Both the position numbers and the translations under genes were made by a program. Below the pieces are notes generated by a model. The model was not told where the DNA came from and did no database searches. It saw only the letters and a list, made by a program, of their open reading frames with translations. Below are positions 1-6,097 of a DNA stretch of 9,905 bases, in pieces. The stretch is from DATGFK01 sp040007395 (GTDB taxonomy: Bacteria > Chloroflexota > Anaerolineae > Aggregatilineales > UBA2796). The DNA lies in NCBI GenBank assembly GCA_040007395.1, contig JBDTVG010000219.1, positions 1-9,905 on the forward strand, given 5' to 3'. The first letter of the stretch is position 1; the number at the start of each line of letters is the position of its first letter.

Positions 1-1
1 T

Positions 2-172
2 ATCCATAGCATCCCTATCTATTCGTGGTAACAAAATCGTGATCTACTGAATTTAGCTCGCACCATCGATCCCGGATCGGGTCAGAGCTTTGCACATGCC
101 TTGCTTACTCAAGAAAAAGATGTGCATATTGCCCGTGCGCGTCTCGAAAAACTAAAGCAGTTTATCGTATAA
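2..172 (+). pseudogene. 3' end of an unrecognised gene, reading frame possibly broken
   Basis: Frame 2 is open from 32 to a TAA at 170-172 and has a protein-like C-terminus that includes DPGSGQSFAHALLTQEKD and ends RLEKLKQFIV. It is helical and charged, and resembles the tail of a real protein. Upstream in the same frame there is a TAA at 29-31, preceded by IHSIPIYSW. Frame 3 is also open at the window edge (ending ...RGNKIVIY, TGA 48-50), so either a nonsense change or a one-base indel near 29-45 could explain the break. There is no obvious start codon with a ribosome binding site after 31. I do not recognise the family. A strong hairpin begins 27 bp after the stop, which suits a true gene end. 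Only the final ~47 codons are visible, so whether the gene is dead or the window start is misread cannot be settled here. Confidence 0.35.
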
Positions 173-198
173 GCGGAACACTATCTGGATGACCAATA

Positions 199-224
199 AA
201 AAGGTTTACACATGTAAACCTTTT
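199..224. terminator. 12-bp perfect hairpin, probable bidirectional terminator
   Basis: AAAAGGTTTACA (199-210) is followed, after CA, by its exact reverse complement TGTAAACCTTTT (213-224). The arms start with an A run and end with a T run, so the structure can work as an intrinsic terminator in both directions. It lies between the plus-strand gene ending at 172 and the minus-strand cca operon, as expected for a convergent gene pair. The IS begins at the next base (225), and the last eight bases of the 3' arm are duplicated beyond the IS. Confidence 0.6.
217..224. repeat. Left copy of 8-bp target site duplication (AACCTTTT)
   Basis: AACCTTTT immediately precedes the left terminal inverted repeat and recurs exactly at 1233-1240, immediately after the right one. 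Eight base pairs is the duplication length known for the IS1595 family. The left copy is part of the terminator hairpin's 3' arm. Confidence 0.9.
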
Positions 225-246
225 GGCTCATGTTAAACCCAAGTGC
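225..246 (+). repeat. Left terminal inverted repeat of the IS
   Basis: GGCTCATGTTAA, then three unmatched bases (ACC), then CAAGTGC. It matches the reverse complement of 1211-1232 at 19 of 22 positions, with all mismatches in the central triplet. Confidence 0.9.
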
Positions 247-289
247 AAAAGGGGTAAACTGAGGGAAGGATTAGGTAGGGATATGAGCA

Positions 290-1220
290 ATGCCGATTGA
301 GTTTCCAATTGTGGATTTAATGTCGGGTCAGAGCAGTTAGGAGTGGTTGGTGGATTATTTCCACCCAACCGGGGTCGCTTGCCCGCATTGTGGAGCAGCG
401 TTAGAAAATGCCCGGCAATTCCGCGTGACCAAGAGCAGCCAAGTGCCCGATTATCGCTGTCGAGCATGTGACAAGACCTATAACGTGTACAGTAGGACGG
501 TGTTTGCAGGTCGAAGGTTGCGACCTGAACAAGTCGTGTTACTGGTGCGTGGAGTGGTCAAAGGCGAACAGGCACAAATTCTGGCGAACGAAGTTGGCCT
601 GTGTCGCCAAACGGTTCAAACTATTCGCCAACGGTTGCAGGCCAATGCGAAGGCAATGCAACCCGATAATCCCCTTGAAGGTGATGAGCAGGCGGAAACC
701 GATGAAATGTATCAAAATGCGGGGGGGAAAAAGTGAACCCCATCTCGACCCGGCTGACCCACCACGCCGACGTGCGAACAAGCAGCGTGGGCATGGCACC
801 TACGAGAATGACCGTCCGCCGATTGTAGGTACCGTTGGGCGGGAGAGTGGCCAAGTTCGCTTACGGATGGTTGAACGCACCGATGGTGAGACCTTATGTG
901 CTCATGTGGAACAATTTACCCAAGAGCAGACCCAACTTTATACCGATGAATGGCAAGGTTATAACCACGTTGACCGTCCTCACGCCACCGTATGTCACGC
1001 CCAAAAGGAATGGGCGAGAGACGATGATGAGGATAGCATCCGCGAGACCCATATCAATACCGTAGAAGGCCTGTGGACTCTTGTGCGTAACTTTATGCGT
1101 CTCTTTCGTGGTGTTCACAAAAAATACCTGTCAGGCTATCTCGCTATCTGTGAGTTTCACATTAACCTACAGCGCATTACACCCGCTTTTGTGGCGACAC
1201 TCGTTGCCGCGCACTTGTAA
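290..1220 (+). pseudogene. IS1595-family (ISXO2-like) DDE transposase, disrupted by a stop and a frameshift
   Basis: This is a cut-and-paste transposase acting on the ends of its own IS. The best start is ATG 290 (MPIEFPIVDLM...), giving a conceptual 309-aa protein. In order it has a zinc ribbon (CPHC near residues 31-34, CRAC near 57-60), a helix-turn-helix region (GEQAQILANEVGLCRQTVQ), and the DDE catalytic core: Asp in TDEMYQ (codon 701), Asp in YTDEWQGY (codon 945) and Glu in VEGLW (codon 1065). Two lesions are visible. TAG at 338-340 falls just before the conserved WLVDYFHP block, where the family usually has a sense codon. The frame then moves by +1 (frame 2 to frame 3) at G7A5 (721-732); removing one G restores NAGGKSEPH as in relatives. 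A TTG at 347 could restart after the TAG. The length is 3n+1 from ATG to stop, consistent with a single inserted base. Confidence 0.9.
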
Positions 1221-1232
1221 TTAACATGAGCC
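1211..1232 (-). repeat. Right terminal inverted repeat of the IS
   Basis: Read on the minus strand this is GGCTCATGTTAA, TTA, CAAGTGC. The mismatched central triplet is the transposase stop codon (TAA at 1218-1220), so the gene runs into the inverted repeat. Confidence 0.9.
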
Positions 1233-1240
1233 AACCTTTT
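1233..1240. repeat. Right copy of 8-bp target site duplication (AACCTTTT)
   Basis: Exact copy of 217-224. Removing the IS and one copy rebuilds an uninterrupted hairpin followed by AAGGATTTG. Confidence 0.9.
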
Positions 1241-1440
1241 AAGGATTTGAAATGAAAAACATACTACGGGGACCACCAAAAGAAATGCCCACCAGAGTAG
1301 AGTCGGGCGGGCGAATGCGGGTAATTTACATTTATCAGCTGGTAACTCCAAATGTATCACAGGGAGGGGGGAAATGCCATTGTATTGAAGTCCCTCGCTC
1401 TGCGGGAGAGGGAGTTAGGATGAGGGCGGCGTAACATGAG
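1241..1440. other. Gene-free stretch between IS and cca
   Basis: About 200 bp with no convincing gene. A 60-codon open frame at 1252-1434 follows an AAGGA, but it runs through the REP-like palindrome and has no recognisable protein character. The stretch holds the 3' untranslated side of the minus-strand cca operon. No T-rich terminator follows the cca stop; the palindrome at 1392-1412 is the nearest hairpin. Confidence 0.5.
1392..1427. repeat. REP-like palindromic element
   Basis: CCCTCGCTC (1392-1400) pairs imperfectly with GGGAGAGGG (1404-1412) around a TGC loop, with one mismatch and one G:T pair. It is followed by GTTAGGATGAGGG. This resembles the widespread CCCTC...GGGAGAGGG...TGAGGG intergenic repeats found in many bacterial genomes; that match is from memory. 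Lying about 29 bp past the cca stop on the minus strand, it could protect or end that transcript. Confidence 0.45.
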
Positions 1441-2994
1441 TTAATTATCCGACAGATTGAGCAGGGTCTTTGCCAGCGTAAATGCCTCTTCAATCGTCGT
1501 GATTTCCCCAGCGGCCTGTGCTTCACCGAGTGCATCAAGCACCTGCCCTAGCTGTGGACCGGGTTGCAGATCCAACCCGATTATTAGGTCGCGCCCATTG
1601 ACCAACGGCGGCGGCGCGACAATGATTTCTTTCTGGTTGAAGTAGCCATCTAGCAGTACAGCGACAATCTGCAAGTGATGAATCCAGTCCTGTAACACAA
1701 GGTTCACGCCGACCATGCCCAGATAATCAGCCAGAGTCAGCAGGCACACATCCAAGCCTGTCTCGCCTGTCGCTTTCCAGAAACGGTAGATCGCTCGACG
1801 CGATAGTTCACCCTTGTTGTAAGGCGCACTCGAAGCCAGATGCAGCGGACGCATGTGCTGTCGGACAATCTCAGTGACACGGCTGTTTTCGTCGTTACTT
1901 AGGCGCAGTGCTGTACAACGCGTCTGAGCCAGATCCGCGCCCACGAGTTCATGTTTGTAGAAGTGAATATGACCCTGTTCCTCAACGCTGCGCGTGGCAG
2001 GTTTGCCGCAGTCGTGCAATAGTGCCGCCAGCATCAGCAGTGATTGGACACTGTGTCCGCTGGCTTGTGGCATATCCAGATGGCTTTGCCATTGCTTACG
2101 AAACCGATCCAACAAATAGACGATCATCCCATAGGCAGAGTCGGCAGCGCTGTCTTCGGTTCGCGCCGGACTGATGGTCGCCAGCACGCCGTACAGTCTC
2201 TCAACGACACTCAGCGTGTGTCCCCACACATCCTGCGTATGCGGCAAACTCTGAGTTACACCGCGCATGGCTTCAATCTCTGGTACTACCAGAGACAATA
2301 GGCCGAGTGCGTCAAGGGTTCGCAGTGCCACATGGGGCCGCGTCCCACCGAGAATGTTCATGAATTCATCGCGCACCCGTTCTGCCGATACGGATGCGAT
2401 CTGCGGGCCGTAGGTGCGGAGATCGGCGCGGGTTTGCGGCTCAATGAGTAAATTCAAGGCAACGCTGAAGCGTACTGCCCGCAGCGCCCGTACTGGATCA
2501 TCAGCAATAGAATGCTCATTGCAGCGGCGCAAGCGTTTCTGCTGGAGATCCACGATCCCGCCCACCAAATCGATGACGCTCTGGAAATCGCCGTCAGTGG
2601 GAACTGCCAACGCATTGATCGTGAAATCGCGTCCGGCGAGATCCTCCGCCAGCGACTCGCCACGAAACCGCGCCACGTCAATCACAAAGCGTTCGCTGCC
2701 ACGTTTGAGGATGGCGCGACCTACCCCGCGATCTGCATCGAGTGGATAGTAGGCCCCGCCGAGTTTGTCAGCGATAAGCTTTGCCAATTTACGACCATCG
2801 GCAGCGCCCGCAAAATCCAGATCGTGAATAGGTCGCCGCAGAAATGCATCGCGGACTGCTCCACCAACCAAATACACAGGCGACGGACTGGTTGCCAGAA
2901 AAGGCCGCAGTTCCTCAAGGAGGGCAGGCCAGCCTAGCGCAAACGGGGCGGGTTGTAGTGGCGGCAGTGCTTCGGGGTGCATGTCCAGAGTCAT
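1441..2994 (-). CDS. cca: CCA tRNA nucleotidyltransferase / poly(A) polymerase family protein with HD domain
   Basis: A cytoplasmic class II nucleotidyltransferase that adds or repairs the 3'-terminal CCA of tRNAs. The 517-aa product starts with the nucleotidyltransferase head: VGGAVRD (43-49), metal ligands in DLD (58-60) and a third Asp at 106, RDFTINAL (122-129), and DDPVRALRAVRF (165-176). A C-terminal HD phosphohydrolase-type domain follows, with HTQDVWGHT (252-260), HDCGKP (327-332) and a later RQHMRP. The length fits HD-containing bacterial members (400-520 aa). Its ATG overlaps the hpt stop (ATGA) and has no clear Shine-Dalgarno of its own, so it is probably translated by coupling to hpt. 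Members split between CCA-adding, A-adding and poly(A) activities, and sequence alone does not decide here. CCA addition is the likeliest because no other copy is visible. Confidence 0.93.
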   Translation of the reverse strand: MTLDMHPEALPPLQPAPFALGWPALLEELRPFLATSPSPVYLVGGAVRDAFLRRPIHDLDFAGAADGRKLAKLIADKLGGAYYPLDADRGVGRAILKRGSERFVIDVARFRGESLAEDLAGRDFTINALAVPTDGDFQSVIDLVGGIVDLQQKRLRRCNEHSIADDPVRALRAVRFSVALNLLIEPQTRADLRTYGPQIASVSAERVRDEFMNILGGTRPHVALRTLDALGLLSLVVPEIEAMRGVTQSLPHTQDVWGHTLSVVERLYGVLATISPARTEDSAADSAYGMIVYLLDRFRKQWQSHLDMPQASGHSVQSLLMLAALLHDCGKPATRSVEEQGHIHFYKHELVGADLAQTRCTALRLSNDENSRVTEIVRQHMRPLHLASSAPYNKGELSRRAIYRFWKATGETGLDVCLLTLADYLGMVGVNLVLQDWIHHLQIVAVLLDGYFNQKEIIVAPPPLVNGRDLIIGLDLQPGPQLGQVLDALGEAQAAGEITTIEEAFTLAKTLLNLSDN

Positions 2995-3554
2995 GAGGAG
3001 TCGCCAAAAACATCAGGACGAGCCACACCGATAAAGGGCAGGTTGCGATACAACTGATCAAGATCCAGACCGTAGCCAAAGACAAACTTATCAGGAATAT
3101 CGAAACCCAGATAGTCAATATCGATCTGCACTTTGCGGCGCGACGGCTTGCTTAACAGGGAACAAATCTTGATACTGGCGGGATTGCGGGCTGCCAGCAA
3201 TCGCCGGAGATACATTAGCGTATTCCCGCTGTCCACAATATCTTCGACAATCAGGATGTGTTGACCCAATATATCTTGTTGGAGATCCATATCGATCCGT
3301 ACAGCGCCACTGCTCTCACGGGTGTGCAATTCATAGCTAGACAATGCCATGAAGTCGATAGCATGAGGGATGTCAATATGCCGAATTAGGTCGGTTAGGA
3401 ACATCACGCCACCCTTGAGTACACACACTAATAGCAGGGGCTTGATCCCCGCGTAATCGCGATTGATCTCCGCCGCCAGCACTGGGATACGGGCTTGCAG
3501 CGTAGCTTCATCGATAAGAACTTCTTGTAATAAATGTTCATAGGGTTTGGGCAT
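2991..3554 (-). CDS. hpt: Hypoxanthine phosphoribosyltransferase
   Basis: A cytoplasmic purine salvage enzyme that joins hypoxanthine (often guanine too) to PRPP to give IMP or GMP. The 187-aa length is normal. Visible motifs are VLKGG (45-49) in the pyrophosphate loop, SSY (72-74) in the flexible loop, the PRPP-binding signature VEDIVDSGNT (103-112) and the purine-site region with Lys136, Lys156 (DKFVFGYGLD) and Asp164. ATG 3554 is preceded by a weak GGAAAG. It is fourth in a minus-strand gene row; 42 bp separate it from the upstream gene, and its TGA overlaps the cca start. In many bacteria hpt neighbours tRNA-processing genes such as tilS. Pairing with cca is a comparable link between nucleotide and tRNA housekeeping, although that functional reading is inference. 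Confidence 0.96.
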   Translation of the reverse strand: MPKPYEHLLQEVLIDEATLQARIPVLAAEINRDYAGIKPLLLVCVLKGGVMFLTDLIRHIDIPHAIDFMALSSYELHTRESSGAVRIDMDLQQDILGQHILIVEDIVDSGNTLMYLRRLLAARNPASIKICSLLSKPSRRKVQIDIDYLGFDIPDKFVFGYGLDLDQLYRNLPFIGVARPDVFGDSS

Positions 3555-3596
3555 TGAATACTTTCCGCAGCAGAGCGAGTGTAGGACGATGCGTTG

Positions 3597-4166
3597 TCAG
3601 TGAACTATCTGGTTACGTAAATAATCGGATTCTGACCAATAGCGGCGACCAATAGTTGCATTCAGCGCATCGAACCAGTCGAGCACTAGTGTATGAAGTT
3701 CAGTCGTCAACTGAATTTCGGCATACAGTCGTGCCGCTGTTTTGATCGACACTTCGAGCAGTTTGCCCAACAACAACACATCGTTCGCGGATAGAGTCGT
3801 ACTATGTTCCTGCACATAGGCGATAACGAGGTCAAGATCCATCTCATGATACCGCGCCAGTGCGTTTGCCGGAAGCAGCGATGTTATATCCACGGTGTAA
3901 TCATCGGTGAACATCTTAATCACATGGCGGCGTACATCGAAGTGATGAACCTGCAAAGAAAGCAAGCGATGATTCAGCCCGTCGGCGAAATCGCGCAGCA
4001 GTTGCAAATGCGGCGGGTCGCCCATGACCTGCCGTTCGATGAATGCGACAATCGGAGCCGGATTATTTTCCGCAAGACAGCGATCCAACAAATCGAAGGC
4101 TTGGGTTCGCAACTGGTTCAATTCAGCCATCGCGAACAGCGACAGCGCGTCAAAATCTTCGTTCAT
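3597..4166 (-). CDS. Uncharacterised 189-aa protein
   Basis: I do not recognise this protein. It begins MNEDFDALSLFAMAELNQLR, appears mostly α-helical and acidic, and has no signal peptide, transmembrane segment or cysteine cluster, so it is probably cytoplasmic. Distinctive stretches are FDVRRHVIKMFTDDYTVDI and a Leu-rich central helix around SANDVLLLGKLLEVSIKTAARLY. The ATG at 4166 is preferred over an in-frame TTG one codon earlier: it overlaps the DUF971 stop as TGATG, the usual arrangement for translational reinitiation. A GGAG lies further upstream inside the DUF971 gene. It sits between DUF971 and hpt in a compact operon, and its codon use and composition look like its neighbours', so it is likely a native gene. 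Confidence 0.8.
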   Translation of the reverse strand: MNEDFDALSLFAMAELNQLRTQAFDLLDRCLAENNPAPIVAFIERQVMGDPPHLQLLRDFADGLNHRLLSLQVHHFDVRRHVIKMFTDDYTVDITSLLPANALARYHEMDLDLVIAYVQEHSTTLSANDVLLLGKLLEVSIKTAARLYAEIQLTTELHTLVLDWFDALNATIGRRYWSESDYLRNQIVH

Positions 4167-4510
4167 CAAGCGCGTTTAGTCTCCGGTACACATAAATGCT
4201 TGAGATATTCCCAAGTGTAAATTCCGGTGTGATGACCGTCTTCCCAGACAGGTTGCAGCGCATAGTTGCCAACGAGTTCCACCGACTCGATAGTGTAGGA
4301 ACGTGTTGGAGTCAGGGAAAGAATGTCTTTCGGGTCGCTCTGTCTACCCATATTTTGATGTCCGCCGCGACACTCGACACAAGGGCAAGCTTCGCGCAGA
4401 TTGCTCAATGGGTAGGAACAGAGATCGCCATCTGACCATGTAATCACAAGCTGTCCAGTCGTTTTATCAAGCGTTACGCCCGTCGGACGTGCTTGGGTTG
4501 ATTGATTCAT
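4166..4510 (-). CDS. DUF971 domain protein (GBBH-like N-terminal domain)
   Basis: A 114-aa protein made almost entirely of one DUF971 domain. Signatures are the cysteine cluster REACPCVEC (39-47) followed by His51, and GNYALQPVWEDGHHTGIYTW (81-100). This small fold matches the N-terminal domain of γ-butyrobetaine hydroxylase, where related Cys/His residues bind zinc; stand-alone bacterial members are often found near iron-sulfur or Mrp-type genes. Its own function is not known. The cysteines are all present, so metal binding is plausible. ATG 4510 lies 23 bp after the stop of the helix-hairpin-helix gene, with no strong Shine-Dalgarno, and its stop overlaps the next start by one base (TGATG). 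Confidence 0.88.
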   Translation of the reverse strand: MNQSTQARPTGVTLDKTTGQLVITWSDGDLCSYPLSNLREACPCVECRGGHQNMGRQSDPKDILSLTPTRSYTIESVELVGNYALQPVWEDGHHTGIYTWEYLKHLCVPETKRA

Positions 4511-4533
4511 TATTATGCTTTTACTTTACACTG

Positions 4534-4977
4534 TTATTTCGCACTTTGGCTGAGTTGTTTGGCTTGCCCAATCCAGTCTTCTTCACGGATTCGATCCGCT
4601 GTCACACGGGTATGCATCCGCTGCGCGAGATCGTCGGGGTCTTGCTCAGCAAGCGCGGCAAAAGTTATCACGCCAAGATCATGCAAGGCTTTTTCATAGA
4701 CAGGGCCAATCCCGACAATAACTGTCAGATCGTCGTTGATGCCGGTTGCTTCGCTCGTCTCCGCTTTAGCCGCTGGCGAAGGACTAATCGCGCCCGTTGG
4801 TTGGTGCGAATTCCCGTTGACATGGCCTGTAGATGGGCGCTTCAAGGGAAGCGGAATATCTTCGGGCGCTTCCAACTGCTTGTTACGCTCCAATTGATCC
4901 ATCAGCAGCCAGCCTAACACAACACTCGTACCCACAGTCAGAACAAAAAGGGTTAATTGTCGCAGTACTCGTACCAT
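4534..4977 (-). CDS. Membrane-anchored helix-hairpin-helix domain protein
   Basis: A 147-aa protein with three parts: an N-terminal hydrophobic helix (about 7-26, RQLTLFVLTVGTSVVLGWLL), a Pro/Ser-rich variable linker (36-78), and a C-terminal helix-hairpin-helix-like fold. The last part starts with NDDLTVIVGIGPVYEKAL and continues LGVITFAALAEQDPDDLAQRM. This resembles the GIGP-type domains (Rad51-N/DUF4332-like) often fused to membrane anchors or ribosomal proteins. Such domains bind DNA or RNA non-specifically in some families, but no activity is known for this type. AAGGGGA lies about 4 nt before the ATG, a good Shine-Dalgarno and the strongest in the operon. That makes this gene a likely first or internal entry point for ribosomes. 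Orientation of the anchor is uncertain. Confidence 0.8.
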   Translation of the reverse strand: MVRVLRQLTLFVLTVGTSVVLGWLLMDQLERNKQLEAPEDIPLPLKRPSTGHVNGNSHQPTGAISPSPAAKAETSEATGINDDLTVIVGIGPVYEKALHDLGVITFAALAEQDPDDLAQRMHTRVTADRIREEDWIGQAKQLSQSAK

Positions 4978-5055
4978 GCTATCCCCTTCTCAATAACAAT
5001 AGATAACCATTCTACTCAAGAGTCTAGCAGCATTGCGGCATTCTGTCATCGCTAA

Positions 5056-5871
5056 TCACGGCGCGTATATTACAATATTGTCAAAAGCGACTTGAAGTCC
5101 AGCCACACGTATCCCTACGCCAATATTCCCCGTTTGGAAGGTAGAGTCTTGCAGCACAGTGCTGGTTTGCCCATTGTTACTGAGACATTTGTCGCCGTTC
5201 CAAGTCGATTGTTCTTTACCCGGCCCATTAGGACACAGTAGAAGATTTTGCCCGTTAATGAAGAACTGGAAGTGATCGCCATGCGCCACAACGCGCAATT
5301 GGTTAACGACATTCAAGCCTTGCAACACAGCGGGCGAAACGTGCCATTCGCTCTTTACTTCGATCTGTCCGTTTTTGCGCTGGATGACACGGTAAGCGCC
5401 ATCGCCGCGAATATTGAACATATAGAAGTTCGATGGATCGTGGTGACGGAATAACAGCCCGATCTCGTCATAAGAATCTGCCGTTACCAACCGAGTCGCA
5501 TTGACACGCACGTCAAAGTCGGCAAACTCGTATTTGAGTACCGAGAATGGCCCATCGCTAACCGATTCGTTGGCGAGACGCAGACTGCCATCGACGACTC
5601 GCGATGCCATTTGCCCGTCAAAAACCGTCCACTCATCCCCGAAATTCTGATCGAAGGTTGTCGCGTACAGGAGATTGCCCGGGCTGCCGCTGACTGGCTT
5701 GCCCAGCGCTTTAATTGCCCCGATTCCCAAATTAGCTACGCCCAACAACACAATAAGGGCAACTAGGATAAGCAGTAGCCACATATACAACGAACGCCGT
5801 CGAGGGGTTGGTGGTTGGGCGGTTTCTGGTGGCGTGGTGATAGTCGGTTCTGCTTCCAAGGTTTGCGTCAT
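5056..5871 (-). CDS. Single-pass membrane protein with concanavalin A/LamG-like exterior domain
   Basis: A 271-aa protein. A Thr/Pro-rich cytoplasmic N-terminus (1-23) ends in an Arg cluster (24-26), followed by a transmembrane helix (about 30-52) and a β-rich domain to the end. That domain has features of the concanavalin-A-like/DUF1080 jelly roll: FGDEWTVFDGQ, a 'DGSLRLAN' strand, FADFDVRVNATRL, EIGLLFRHHDPSNFYMFNI, QLRVVAHGDHFQFFINGQ and a terminal VAFDNIVIY. Two cysteines flanking the loop LLLCPNGPG...GDKCLS may form a disulfide outside the cell. In other proteins this fold binds or hydrolyses glycans; no catalytic residues can be assigned, so carbohydrate binding is only a possibility. 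GAGGT six bases before the ATG supports the start. The downstream gene is 78 bp away on the same strand, so co-transcription is possible. Confidence 0.82.
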   Translation of the reverse strand: MTQTLEAEPTITTPPETAQPPTPRRRSLYMWLLLILVALIVLLGVANLGIGAIKALGKPVSGSPGNLLYATTFDQNFGDEWTVFDGQMASRVVDGSLRLANESVSDGPFSVLKYEFADFDVRVNATRLVTADSYDEIGLLFRHHDPSNFYMFNIRGDGAYRVIQRKNGQIEVKSEWHVSPAVLQGLNVVNQLRVVAHGDHFQFFINGQNLLLCPNGPGKEQSTWNGDKCLSNNGQTSTVLQDSTFQTGNIGVGIRVAGLQVAFDNIVIYAP

Positions 5872-5898
5872 AAAACTACCTCATCTCAAGGGGTTGGA

Positions 5899-5907
5899 AT
5901 TTTAACA
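5899..5907 (-). promoter_or_regulatory. Candidate extended -10 promoter for the LamG-like gene
   Basis: On the minus strand the sequence reads TGTTAAAAT, an extended -10 (TGn plus TAAAAT), about 28 bp before the ATG at 5871. No good -35 is seen 16-18 bp upstream (GTGCCG/TGCCGA). It lies in the 226-bp divergent intergenic region that also holds the control region of the WD40 gene. Confidence 0.3.
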
Positions 5908-6087
5908 CATTCACTAGAGATCGGCACTACTTAAATGGCGCAGCGTGGGGTAAACATCGGGTTGGAAACAATCATGATGAGCCAGCCTTCACCAAGTTCT
6001 GCACAAACGCTTATCTATTATTTCGGTGCTGTTGAATTATCATTGGGTTACCTTACAGAATCTTATTCATACTGCCGCCGCCTTAGT

Positions 6088-6092
6088 GAGGA
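6088..6092 (+). promoter_or_regulatory. Ribosome binding site that fixes the WD40 gene start
   Basis: GAGGA lies five bases before ATG 6098. The longer open frame reaches back to 6026, but that ATG lacks a Shine-Dalgarno and would place 24 extra residues before the signal peptide. Confidence 0.6.
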
Positions 6093-6097
6093 ACGCT

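Larger units (their letters stand above)
225..1232 (+). mobile_element. Complete IS1595-family insertion sequence, 1008 bp
   Basis: The element is bounded by 22-bp imperfect inverted repeats and an exact 8-bp direct duplication of AACCTTTT. It carries one transposase gene that nearly fills it (290-1220). The zinc ribbon, the DDE residues and the wording around them (DPADPPRRRANK, GRESGQVRL, VEGLW) match IS1595-type (ISXO2-like) transposases. The ends and target duplication are intact, so the insertion is likely fairly recent, but the transposase frame is interrupted twice. This copy could therefore move only if a related transposase acts in trans or if the interruptions are bypassed or are sequence errors. 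It inserted into the non-coding space between two convergent transcription units and breaks no visible gene. Confidence 0.93.

Noticed and set aside
77..334. 12-base match TCGGGTCAGAGC at 77-88 and 323-334
   Set aside because: One copy is in the left gene and one inside the IS, with no similarity around them; probably coincidence.
1252..1434. 60-codon open frame with an AAGGA before its ATG
   Set aside because: It runs through a REP-like palindrome, has no recognisable protein pattern and sits opposite the cca 3' region; most likely chance.
2512..2937. Plus-strand open frame opposite cca
   Set aside because: Antisense shadow; the minus strand carries complete conserved motifs.
6026..6097. 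Upstream ATG extending the WD40 protein by 24 residues
   Set aside because: No ribosome binding site, and it would put a non-signal stretch ahead of a good signal peptide; ATG 6098 has GAGGA.
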